64,000 bases of DNA from UBA11346 sp038060575 (lineage in GTDB: Bacteria > Planctomycetota > UBA11346): positions 135,461 to 199,460 of the forward strand of contig CAZZAM010000005.1 of assembly GCA_964652775.1 (NCBI GenBank), given 5' to 3'. Every line of letters starts with the position of its first letter. The first letter of the stretch is position 1. Position numbers and translations under genes: made by a program. Below, piece by piece: positions 52,568-59,427 of the stretch. Below the pieces are notes generated by a model. It worked only from the letters and a program-made list of their open reading frames with translations, ran no database searches and had not been told where the DNA came from.

Positions 52568-53794
52568 TCATCCCTTCACGCACACAACTTGCTTCAACGT
52601 GTGCACAATCTCAACGAGATCGCTTTGCGCCGCCATCACCGCATCAATATCCTTATAAGCCATCGGCGTTTCGTCGATGACGTCGGCGTCCTTGCGGCAC
52701 TCGACACCTTCGGTGGCCTTGGCGTGATCGGCGACGGTGAATAACTTTTTCGCCTTGGTGCGCGACATGACGCGTCCGGCACCGTGACTGCACGACGAAA
52801 ACGACTCCGGGTTTCCCTTTCCACGCACGATGTAGCTACGCGCACCCATCGAGCCCGGGATGATGCCCAAGTCGCCGAGACCAGCACGTACCGCGCCCTT
52901 GCGGGTCACCCAGACGGAAGCACCGAAGTGCTGTTCTTGCTGGACGTAGTTGTGATGGCAGTTCACCGCTTCGACGGTGGTGGTGAACGGCTTGATACCG
53001 GGGGCCTTGGCCACGGCGCTAATCACGTTCTCCAACATCACCTGCCGATTGATCCGAGCGTAGTTCTGCGCCCAACCAACCGCGTGGGTGTAGTCGCTGA
53101 AATGCTCGGTTCCTTCACGGAAATACGCGAGGTCGTTGTCCGGCAGATCGACACCGGCCTTGCGGCAATCGTCGCGCGCCATGCTGATGAAGAACTCGCC
53201 GAAGCGGTTGCCGACGCCGCGCGATCCCGAGTGGAGCATGAACCACACCTGGCCGGCCTCATCAAGGCAGACTTCAATGAAATGGTTTCCAGTTCCCAGC
53301 GTTCCCAAATGATTCACCGAGTTGCCACGGTCGAGCTTCGGGTACTTGGCGCAAATCACCCTGTAGTCATCGGCGAGGTGCTCTTTCCACAGATTGGTTG
53401 CACGTGGTGGCAGATCATGCCAAGCCCCGCGATCACCGCGTCCGCCGTTCTCGGTTCGTCCGTGCGGAACCGCCCGTTCGATCGCCTCGCGCACCGCGCG
53501 CAGACTCTCGGGCAGATCGCTGGCCGTCAGCGATGTGCGCACCGCACACATCCCACAGCCGATATCGACGCCGACGGCGGCCGGAATGATCGCGCCAATC
53601 GTCGGAATCACCGAGCCAACCGTGGCACCGATCCCCTTATGCACATCCGGCATTACCGCGATGTGGCGATGAATGAACGGCATCCGCGCTGCGTTGATCA
53701 ACTGCGTACGCGCTTCGTCTTCAAGCGGAACTCCGCGCACCCACGCCTTGATCGGCGCGGCGTCGGGGACGTTAATAAGATCGTAATTTGACAT
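52568..53794 (-). CDS. rtcB: RNA-splicing ligase RtcB
   Basis: RtcB joins RNA ends bearing 2',3'-cyclic or 3'-phosphate to 5'-hydroxyl ends using GTP and Mn2+. The metal-binding AAVGVDIGCGMCAVRTSL and LGTGNHFIEVCLDE are intact. The guanylylated histidine is in SSCSHGAGRVMSRTKAKK. The 408-residue length and MSNYDLINVPDAAPIKAWVRG start match the E. coli-type RtcB linked to RtcR. It follows the HD gene by 14 bases and precedes an inserted GxxExxY element, so the canonical rtcBA pair is split. Substrates could be cleaved tRNAs or rRNA, which also match the adjoining Y-RNA/Ro60 system. Confidence 0.97.
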   Translation of the reverse strand: MSNYDLINVPDAAPIKAWVRGVPLEDEARTQLINAARMPFIHRHIAVMPDVHKGIGATVGSVIPTIGAIIPAAVGVDIGCGMCAVRTSLTASDLPESLRAVREAIERAVPHGRTENGGRGDRGAWHDLPPRATNLWKEHLADDYRVICAKYPKLDRGNSVNHLGTLGTGNHFIEVCLDEAGQVWFMLHSGSRGVGNRFGEFFISMARDDCRKAGVDLPDNDLAYFREGTEHFSDYTHAVGWAQNYARINRQVMLENVISAVAKAPGIKPFTTTVEAVNCHHNYVQQEQHFGASVWVTRKGAVRAGLGDLGIIPGSMGARSYIVRGKGNPESFSSCSHGAGRVMSRTKAKKLFTVADHAKATEGVECRKDADVIDETPMAYKDIDAVMAAQSDLVEIVHTLKQVVCVKG

Positions 53795-53808
53795 GGTGCG
53801 TTCCAGAT

Positions 53809-54345
53809 TCAGGTGATGCCGGCAACGCGAGCCGCAGCGGCAAGTGCCTGCGTCAGCTCAGCCTCAAGTTCAGCGTCAGTCCCGCGCAGAACCTCGGCAA
53901 ACAGTCGCGACTCGCGGACATAGGTCGCTAGCCACTCCTTGTCCGGGCAAGCGCAGCCGTCGCGTAGATTATCTGCACGATCAGCCAGCTTCAGACAACG
54001 CGCTTGCCTGCTGATGTGGGCGAGGTGCGCCCGGTCCATCGCTTTGCGCTCGGCGCGTGGCAGCTCCGGGTGCTGTTTGCTCGGGTTAGTTACCTCGCGC
54101 ACGATGGCGAGGGCTTGGTCTCCGATCGCCGCGCGCAGTTCCTCAACGGTGATCTGCGGACAATCTTCAAGGACGTCGTGACACCAACCGGCAGCGATCA
54201 ACGCAGCGTCGTCAGGAAATCGCCGGGCCAACCGCGCCGACACGCGCTCGGGATGGACAATATACGGATCGCCAATGTCGTCGCGTTGCTGTCCGGCGTG
54301 GGCACGACGGGCGAGGGTTTCGGCGGCGGTGATAGCGTGATTCAT
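53809..54345 (-). CDS. HD-domain phosphohydrolase (RelA/SpoT-hydrolase-like)
   Basis: I start at the ATG at 54345 (MNHAITAAETLARRAHAGQQ). The longer frame to 54426 runs into the last Y-RNA gene. The metal-binding HD motifs of the RSH-type hydrolase are visible: AHAGQQRDDIGDPYIVHPER, GWCHDVLEDCPQ and KLADRADNLRD. The arrangement resembles Mesh1-like small alarmone hydrolases or other nucleotidases, but the substrate is unknown. It lies 53 bases after the last small RNA and 14 before rtcB, in an RNA-repair operon. It might remove terminal phosphates, or hydrolyse a nucleotide signal released with RNA damage. Confidence 0.8.
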   Translation of the reverse strand: MNHAITAAETLARRAHAGQQRDDIGDPYIVHPERVSARLARRFPDDAALIAAGWCHDVLEDCPQITVEELRAAIGDQALAIVREVTNPSKQHPELPRAERKAMDRAHLAHISRQARCLKLADRADNLRDGCACPDKEWLATYVRESRLFAEVLRGTDAELEAELTQALAAAARVAGIT

Positions 54346-54397
54346 AGCGGCATAATCCAATCGTGTTGAACGATGGTAGAAAGACTTCAAACAACAA

Positions 54398-54525
54398 GCT
54401 ACGACGAGATCATCGCGACGGGACACCGCCCGAAGGCGGAGACTGCTCTACCCGCTGAGCTACAGGCCTTGCGGCCTGGCCGGAGTCGAACCGGCGACCC
54501 GTGGAGTCGCGATAGCATTCGTAGC
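54398..54525 (-). ncRNA. Y-RNA-like gene Y6 with permuted tRNA domain
   Basis: The outer stem GCTACGA/TCGTAGC and inner stem ATCGCGAC/GTCGCGAT flank the internal loop ATGCT over GATCTCG. The module is a permuted tRNA: T arm GCCGG-TTCGACT-CCGGC, acceptor strand CAGGCC, GNRA loop GCAA, acceptor strand GGCCTG, then D arm TAGCTCAGCGGGTAGAGC. A hairpin CCGCC-TTCG-GGCGG follows the D arm where the anticodon arm would be. There is no anticodon loop, so a role in translation is unlikely. Last of six similar genes before the HD gene. Confidence 0.85.
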
Positions 54526-54534
54526 AAAGAACAA

Positions 54535-54588
54535 GAGCGACGAGGTGATGATCAGATATATTCCATGTAATCCGATCGGCATTCGCCC
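54535..54588 (-). ncRNA. Y-RNA-like gene Y5 (minimal, no tRNA domain)
   Basis: Only 54 nt long: outer stem GGGCGA/TCGCTC, internal loop ATGCC, inner stem GATCGGAT/ATCTGATC (one wobble pair) and a short loop beginning TACATGG. The ATTACA segment shared with Y2 and Y4 is kept. It is the Ro-binding stem alone, between two longer copies. Confidence 0.75.
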
Positions 54589-54597
54589 GGAGGAAAC

Positions 54598-54730
54598 GCC
54601 ACGACGAAAGTCACACGATAGCGGCCTTGCGGCCTTCGATTGGTCTATCCGTTGAGCTACACAGCCGAAGCCGTGGCCGGAGTCGAACCGGCAACCTATC
54701 GATTAATGTAATCATGTGGGCATTCGTGGC
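54598..54730 (-). ncRNA. Y-RNA-like gene Y4 with permuted tRNA domain
   Basis: Outer stem GCCACGA/TCGTGGC, internal loop ATGCC over ACTTTCG, inner stem CACATGAT/ATCGTGTG. In the module, anticodon-stem strand TCGAT comes first, then T arm GCCGG-TTCGACT-CCGGC, acceptor CACGGC, UUCG tetraloop (CTTCGG), acceptor GCTGTG and D arm TAGCTCAACGGATAGACC. The matching strand ATCGA comes after the D arm. The five-base anticodon stem is therefore complete, but its loop is replaced by hairpin GGCC-GCAA-GGCC and the Ro stem. The tRNA is opened at the anticodon loop. Confidence 0.85.
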
Positions 54731-54739
54731 AAAGAACAT

Positions 54740-54866
54740 GGAGTGACGAAAGGGACAAGATATGTACTGAGCTACAGTCGGTTGCCCGACCGCCGGGGAT
54801 CGAACCCGGGACCCCCTGATCATTTCTGTCAGGTGCTCTACCTGGAATCCTGTCAGCATTCACTCC
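54740..54866 (-). ncRNA. Y-RNA-like gene Y3, tRNA domain opened in the D-loop
   Basis: Outer stem GGAGTGA/TCACTCC, internal loop ATGCT over CCTTTCG, inner stem GACAGGAT/ATCTTGTC. The module reads GGTAGAGC (second half of a D arm), then anticodon arm CCTGA-CAGAAATGA-TCAGG with a nine-base loop, T arm CCGGG-TTCGATC-CCCGG, acceptor CGGTCGG, GCAA loop, acceptor CCGACTG and TAGCTCAGTA (first half of a D arm). All four arms of a tRNA are present. The break is in the D-loop, unlike the neighbouring copies. Confidence 0.85.
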
Positions 54867-54877
54867 GAGGAGAAAAA

Positions 54878-55089
54878 CTGCGACGAAGGTGATGGGATAT
54901 TTTCGTGCTCTAACCACTGAGCTACGGTCCCAGGGAGTCCGAGGGGCAGAGTGCCCGGAGCACAGGGAAAAATGGCAAAGCCATCCCGTGCGCAGGGCGC
55001 AACGCCCCTCGGAGAAAACTGGTGGAACCGGCGGGATTCGAACCCGCGACCTCGAGCGTTGTAGGCTGTAATCCCATCTGCATTCGCAG
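54878..55089 (-). ncRNA. Y-RNA-like gene Y2, permuted tRNA with encoded CCA and long acceptor insert
   Basis: Outer stem CTGCGA/TCGCAG, inner stem GATGGGAT/ATCCCATC, internal loop ATGCA over ACCTTCG. The module has T arm GCGGG-TTCGAAT-CCCGC, then CGGTTCC-A-CCA, a complete tRNA 3' end, which pairs with GGGACCG 90 nt further on, directly before D arm TAGCTCAGTGGTTAGAGC. The 90-nt insert folds on a perfect ten-base stem (TCCGAGGGGC/GCCCCTCGGA) with inner hairpins such as ATGGC-TTT-GCCAT. TTTTT follows the outer stem and may be a terminator. Confidence 0.8.
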
Positions 55090-55099
55090 CGAAGATGAA

Positions 55100-55193
55100 C
55101 GGCGACGAGAATGGAGTGAGCAGACTAGGAGGTAAACTCCTCGGGTTTATCAGGCCCGACGTCCAGGGGATGTATTCACTCCGGCATTCGCCG
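55100..55193 (-). ncRNA. Y-RNA-like gene Y1 (no tRNA domain)
   Basis: The outer stem CGGCGA/TCGCCG and inner stem GGAGTGA/TCACTCC frame the internal loop ATGCC. The ~46-nt interior carries two hairpins (CGGGCCTGATAAACCCG and AGGAG-TTTAC-CTCCT) with no T-loop or D-loop motif. It is the copy closest to the ro60 stop codon (65 bases away), and begins directly downstream of a GC-rich stretch with CCCCCGCGGGGG, likely an attenuator or processing site. Confidence 0.7.
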
Positions 55194-55257
55194 GAAAGAT
55201 TGTTAAGGAGCGAGAGTCTCCCCCGCGCCGGACGCTGCCCCCGCGGGGGCCGCTGAA

Positions 55258-56814
55258 TTACACGTTAGTCTGCTCAATAACCCCGACCCAGTGGTCGGCG
55301 GCCAGTCGTCCGGCCGCGAAGGTGGCGATGGTCGCGAACACCCCATCGGCGAAACCACCGATGTTCAGGATGTCCTCCCGATCCGGAGCTTGGACGCTCT
55401 GGTTCGGCTGCAGGTCGAGGCAGACCAACTTGGCGCCCGGATTCCGAGCGCGGAAAATTTGCCACTCCCGCAGGAGCGCGGTGCCGCGAGCGTGCGGATT
55501 ACGATCAATCCAAGACTCGTTGTCCGAGACCAGGATAACCAAACCCGCCTTGGCCTTGCGGCGATTCAACTCGGCAATCGGCAATGAGCAGTCGGTGCCA
55601 CCTGACGGCAACTCCGCCAGGATCTTGGCGTTGGTCATCACCGAGTCGCGCGGGTTGAGGCGAACCTCGTTGACCCGATCGCTGAACGGGATGACCTCAG
55701 CGCGAGCGTTACGCCGTACGACCGTCGCCGCCATCAGCGCAGCAACATCGCGGCAGCACACCGACGTGGTTGCCGTCCCACGGTGACCCGTGACCGGCGA
55801 CCCCATCGAACCCGAAACGTCCGGGCACACCACAACCGGGACCGCAAAGGCCGGCACGTTCGCGATGGCAATCTCCATCGCGTCTTGCAGGGCCTCGCGG
55901 ACCTGCAGCGGCACACCGGCCTCCGCCTGCTGGTAGGCAACCATCAACTGGTACGGGAAAACCCGTGCTTTGGCGATGGCCACCGGATCACGCAGACGCG
56001 CGGCAATCAGCTCCGCCATCCCCTCGACCTTGAATACGCAGTGGCGTACAAAGGTGTTGAGGTTCATGCGGGTTGCCTGCCAGGACGACTGGCGAGCAAT
56101 CGCACACCACGCCGCCGCATCCAGCGGCGCGCTGGTCAGCAACTGGAACGGCACATCCGGAACCGGCAGCGTGCGATCCTGCTTCCACGCCTCGAAGGCC
56201 TGAACCGGAGCCGGCAGAGTAGCAGCGTCATACTCACGCCCGATCAACCAGGCGTAGAAGGCACGCCGCGCAGCATCCTGCGGCTTCGGGTGGACCATCT
56301 TCACCAGGTCAGCGAACGACGGATCGTTACCAACCGTAGCTCCGAGCAGTCGCTCATCCGACAGCTGCTCCATCCACACGCGCACTAACTTCTTGGGCGC
56401 GGTGCCGAGCGACTTCCGTCCAGCGACACCCGAGCGCAGGATCTGCACAAAGGTGCGAACCATCTTGCCGTTGTCGCAGACGCGGGCGAAGACACGCTTC
56501 AGGAGTTGCACATCGCGAACTGCTAGCACGGCTAACAGCAGAGCTGGCATATCCTTCATATGTCCAGCCTCGCGGGCATGGATGGCAACCTGGGCGATGA
56601 ACTCTGGCTCGACTGCCTGAGCCAAGGTCAGCACGGTCTCGAGCTGCTCATCGGCGTCAGCGTAGTAGGTGCCGTTCAAACAACCGGTGGCGGCGTACTG
56701 CGCCAATGCCTGCTTCGGCATCAGGGCGTAGGCCTTGCCGCCGGCTGCGTTGACCACATCGGTCTTCGGTAGCAGGGCGCCGACCAGGGACTGAAAGAGA
56801 GACTTGTTGGCCAT
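55258..56814 (-). CDS. rsr: Ro60/TROVE-domain RNA-binding protein (Rsr)
   Basis: Ro60 forms a HEAT-repeat ring that holds Y RNAs on its outside and misfolded or damaged RNA ends in its hole. The first ~340 residues show the helical TROVE pattern (EPEFIAQVAIHAREAGHMKD, AIARQSSWQATRMNLNTFVR). The last third is a von Willebrand A domain with metal site PDVSGSMGSPVTG (DxSxS), PSGGTDCSLPIAE and LVILVSDNESWIDR. The ATG at 56814 lies 24 bases from a sigma-54 promoter. The gene heads the operon with the Y RNAs, HD gene and rtcB, as in the rsr-yrlA-rtcBA arrangement known from enterobacteria. Confidence 0.95.
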   Translation of the reverse strand: MANKSLFQSLVGALLPKTDVVNAAGGKAYALMPKQALAQYAATGCLNGTYYADADEQLETVLTLAQAVEPEFIAQVAIHAREAGHMKDMPALLLAVLAVRDVQLLKRVFARVCDNGKMVRTFVQILRSGVAGRKSLGTAPKKLVRVWMEQLSDERLLGATVGNDPSFADLVKMVHPKPQDAARRAFYAWLIGREYDAATLPAPVQAFEAWKQDRTLPVPDVPFQLLTSAPLDAAAWCAIARQSSWQATRMNLNTFVRHCVFKVEGMAELIAARLRDPVAIAKARVFPYQLMVAYQQAEAGVPLQVREALQDAMEIAIANVPAFAVPVVVCPDVSGSMGSPVTGHRGTATTSVCCRDVAALMAATVVRRNARAEVIPFSDRVNEVRLNPRDSVMTNAKILAELPSGGTDCSLPIAELNRRKAKAGLVILVSDNESWIDRNPHARGTALLREWQIFRARNPGAKLVCLDLQPNQSVQAPDREDILNIGGFADGVFATIATFAAGRLAADHWVGVIEQTNV

Positions 56815-56846
56815 GGTTGATTCCGTCGGGTGACAGGGGAATCACA

Positions 56847-56863
56847 TGGCACAGGGCGTGCCA
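56847..56863. promoter_or_regulatory. palindromic sigma-54 promoter of the ro60-rtc operon (possibly bidirectional)
   Basis: The minus strand reads TGGCACGCCCTGTGCC and the plus strand TGGCACAGGGCGTGCC. Both have the GG-N10-GC spacing of -24/-12 promoters. On the minus strand the start would be near 56837, 23 bases before the ro60 ATG. On the plus strand the transcript would lead to rtcR. RtcR is a sigma-54 activator, so this is the expected target. Confidence 0.75.
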
Positions 56864-56874
56864 AGACAGTAGAG

Positions 56875-56896
56875 AATCTGCGAAAAAACGCAGATT
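56875..56896. promoter_or_regulatory. perfect palindrome, candidate RtcR binding site
   Basis: AATCTGCG-AAAAAA-CGCAGATT is a perfect inverted repeat of eight bases in the ro60-rtcR gap, ~15 bases from the sigma-54 promoter. It may be an RtcR upstream activator site. The A6 spacer would favour bending. No homologous site was compared. Confidence 0.45.
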
Positions 56897-56986
56897 AATC
56901 AGAAATATTCGAGTTTTTTAGCGAAAATGAGAAGCGGAATCTGCCTTGCCCAATAGACTAGATGTTTGCTTGATAGAGATTTTTAT

Positions 56987-56998
56987 CGCTTATAAGCG
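56987..56998. promoter_or_regulatory. 12-base palindrome directly upstream of rtcR
   Basis: CGCTTATAAGCG is a perfect palindrome ending four bases before the rtcR ATG at 57003. It could be a repressor/autoregulation site or a translation-masking hairpin. Confidence 0.35.
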
Positions 56999-57002
56999 AA
57001 TC

Positions 57003-58628
57003 ATGTCCAAACCCCGCCCCCTCGTCGCCATCGGCCTGCTCGGCCCAACCCTCGATGCCGGACGGGATCAAAAACGGTGGAACCGATGGCGGCCAACGGT
57101 TGGCCTGCACATGCAGGACGATCTGGGGATCACCCGCTTCGAGATGCTACATCAACGACGCTTCGACAATCTGGCTGACGGCATCGCGGCTGACGTTCGT
57201 CAGGTCTCGCCGCAGACCGAGGTGAAGCATCGGCATATCGAATTCAGCAACGCCTGGGACTTCGAGGAAGTTTACAGCGCTCTGTGGGGCTTCGCCGCCA
57301 GCTATCCGTGGAAGCCAGACGAAGAAGATTACATCGTGCACATCACGACCGGCACGCACGTCGCACAGATTTGTTTATTTCTGCTTACCGAGTCGCGGCA
57401 CTTCCCGGCCCGCCTCGTGCAGACCCAGCCCGGCGAAAAACGCGGCCCTGGCGATCGTCCCGATGCTGGCGACGGCCACGCCACGGTCAGCGGGACACAT
57501 GCGATCATCGATCTCGATCTATCGAAGTACGATAAGCTCGCCTCACGATTTGCCGAAGAGCGCGCTGCCGGTGCCGCTGTCCTGACTGCTGGAATTCCGA
57601 CGCGCAATCCTGCGTTCGCCAAACTCATCGCCCGCGTCGAGCAAGTTGCTGCGGCGACACGCGCACCGATTCTGCTTGTTGGCCCGACCGGCGCGGGCAA
57701 AACCGTGCTCGCACGGCGTATCTTCGAGCTCAAAAAAGCGCGCAATCTCGTCGATGGTCCGTTTGTCGAACTCAACTGTGCCACCGTGCGCGGTGACGCT
57801 GCTGGGTCAGCCTTGTTCGGTCATCGCAAAGGCGCGTTCACCGGCGCGATTAACGATCGTGAAGGCCTGCTCAAACGCGCCGACGGTGGCGTGCTGTTTC
57901 TCGATGAAATTGGCGAGCTCGGACTCGATGAGCAGGCGATGCTCCTGCGCGCCATCGAGGACAAGATCTTCCTGCCGGTTGGTGCCGACAAACAGGTACT
58001 ATCCGATTTCCAGCTTATCGCCGGATCGAACCGTGATCTGCGCACCGCCGTCCATGAAGGTCGTTTCCGCGAGGACCTCCTCGCCCGTATCGATCTGTGG
58101 ACGTTCAACCTGCCGGGATTGGCCGAGCGACGAGAAGACATTGAGCCGAACCTCGATTACGAACTCGAACGCTTTGCTCGCGATACGGGCCGACGCGTGA
58201 ACATGAACGCCGAAGCACGCGAACGATTTCTCCGCTTCGCCACCGCCTCCGAGGCAAGTTGGAACGCGAACTTCCGTGATCTGGGTGCTGCCGTTACGCG
58301 CATGGCCACCCTCGCCACCGGCGGACGCATCGGCGAGGATCTTGTCCGGGAAGAATCAGCTCGACTCCATAGCCAATGGCAACCACCAGTCCCGAGCGGT
58401 GATGATCCATTGAACGACATCCTGGGCGCCAAGATTAATCAACTCGACCATTTCGATCGCGTACAACTCACTGAAGTCGTCGCAGTCTGCCGCCGATCGC
58501 GCACCATGTCCGACGCTGGTCGTACGCTCTTTTCCGTGTCACGGCTCGCACGCAAAACAGCGAATGATGCCGATCGTTTGCAGAAATATCTCGCGCGATT
58601 TGATCTGACCTGGGATGCCGTGCGTTAG
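57003..58628 (+). CDS. rtcR: RtcR, sigma-54-dependent activator of RNA repair
   Basis: The start is the ATG at 57003 (MSKPRPLVAIGLLGPTLDAG), matching known RtcR proteins. The track to 56946 is too long. The N-terminal ~180 residues form the CARF-like sensor (WDFEEVYSALWGFAASYPWK, HITTGTHVAQICLFLL), shown in other RtcR proteins to respond to tRNA fragments. The AAA+ core has Walker A LLVGPTGAGKTVLARRIF, the sigma-54 contact loop GAFTGA, and LFLDEIGELGLDEQAML. A helix-turn-helix closes the protein. It diverges from the ro60-rtc operon and shares its promoter region. Confidence 0.96.
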   Translation: MSKPRPLVAIGLLGPTLDAGRDQKRWNRWRPTVGLHMQDDLGITRFEMLHQRRFDNLADGIAADVRQVSPQTEVKHRHIEFSNAWDFEEVYSALWGFAASYPWKPDEEDYIVHITTGTHVAQICLFLLTESRHFPARLVQTQPGEKRGPGDRPDAGDGHATVSGTHAIIDLDLSKYDKLASRFAEERAAGAAVLTAGIPTRNPAFAKLIARVEQVAAATRAPILLVGPTGAGKTVLARRIFELKKARNLVDGPFVELNCATVRGDAAGSALFGHRKGAFTGAINDREGLLKRADGGVLFLDEIGELGLDEQAMLLRAIEDKIFLPVGADKQVLSDFQLIAGSNRDLRTAVHEGRFREDLLARIDLWTFNLPGLAERREDIEPNLDYELERFARDTGRRVNMNAEARERFLRFATASEASWNANFRDLGAAVTRMATLATGGRIGEDLVREESARLHSQWQPPVPSGDDPLNDILGAKINQLDHFDRVQLTEVVAVCRRSRTMSDAGRTLFSVSRLARKTANDADRLQKYLARFDLTWDAVR

Positions 58629-59344
58629 ACGCTGATCGCAGCGACTAGCGCCGGATCCAACGCGCGCGAGAACACCGCCAACCCGCCCAGTCGGCCGGTA
58701 AACCAATTGCCCCATGAACCACCGCGGTGTACAGATCCGACGGTGAAATCAGAGCCAGCGGCATGCAGCGGCCCCGGATACACGTAGGGATTGAAACGCT
58801 CGCGCCGATCCAGGCGACCGTCTAAGTAGAGGTGTGCCTCAGCACCGGCGAAGGTGCCAACGATGCAATGCCAGGAGCCAAGCGGAACCGGACTGGCGCC
58901 GATCGCCGCATCCATGCACCAGCGCTCGCCTGGGCTTGGACCACCAATCGATGACACGTGCAGGGCAGCTTGATCTTTGCTCTGATGAATCCCGAGATCG
59001 ATGAACAGACAATACTGGCGACTGCGATCAGTCTCCTGCCAGCGCCCCGCGACGGCCTGACATTCGGGATGGTCCTTAGGCTCGCGCCACACCCAGGCGA
59101 GGACGCTGACCTCCTCACGCAGATCAAGTTGCGGCGCCACGGCGTGCGGTGCCTCCAACCAGACGCCCGGAGTAAAATGTGCACTATGCCCTGACCACAC
59201 GCCACCGACAACGCGAGCGACCGATCCACCGCGTTCATGCAAGACAGCTGCAGCTGGACCACGCGCCCGACGATCACCGAGGTCAGAAAAATCCCAAGCA
59301 CTCACTAGAGATGGTATCGCCAGGATGTCGGTGAGATTGGACAC
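58625..59344 (-). CDS. LamG/concanavalin A-like domain protein
   Basis: The protein has 239 residues, mostly one jelly-roll domain of the LamG or Laminin_G_3 type (LVSAWDFSDLGDRRARGP, LGSWHCIVGTFAGAEAHLYL, GGLAVFSRALDPALVAAISV). No signal peptide and no catalytic residues are obvious, so it is likely a sugar-binding module. It starts at a GTG at 59344. Its 3' end overlaps the rtcR stop by four bases on the other strand. It may form an operon with the GH16 gene 83 bases upstream. Confidence 0.75.
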   Translation of the reverse strand: MSNLTDILAIPSLVSAWDFSDLGDRRARGPAAAVLHERGGSVARVVGGVWSGHSAHFTPGVWLEAPHAVAPQLDLREEVSVLAWVWREPKDHPECQAVAGRWQETDRSRQYCLFIDLGIHQSKDQAALHVSSIGGPSPGERWCMDAAIGASPVPLGSWHCIVGTFAGAEAHLYLDGRLDRRERFNPYVYPGPLHAAGSDFTVGSVHRGGSWGNWFTGRLGGLAVFSRALDPALVAAISV

Positions 59345-59427
59345 GTCATGATCCTTGCGCGTTCATGTGTACACCGGCTCGTTGATAGCAGAAGCCTTCA
59401 GCACGAGTCATCGTCACGTACGAACTA

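Noticed and set aside
54611..54917. Overlapping minus- and plus-strand reading frames across the Y-RNA region
   Set aside because: They cross the T arms, D arms and hairpins of the RNA genes and have no ribosome binding sites or protein-like composition.
54398..55089. The permuted tRNA-like sequences as genuine permuted tRNA genes for translation
   Set aside because: Three of the four lack a normal anticodon loop, acceptor stems are mostly closed by GCAA or UUCG caps, and all share Ro-type stems beside ro60. Y-RNA-like tRNA mimics explain them better. Y2 with an encoded CCA keeps some doubt.
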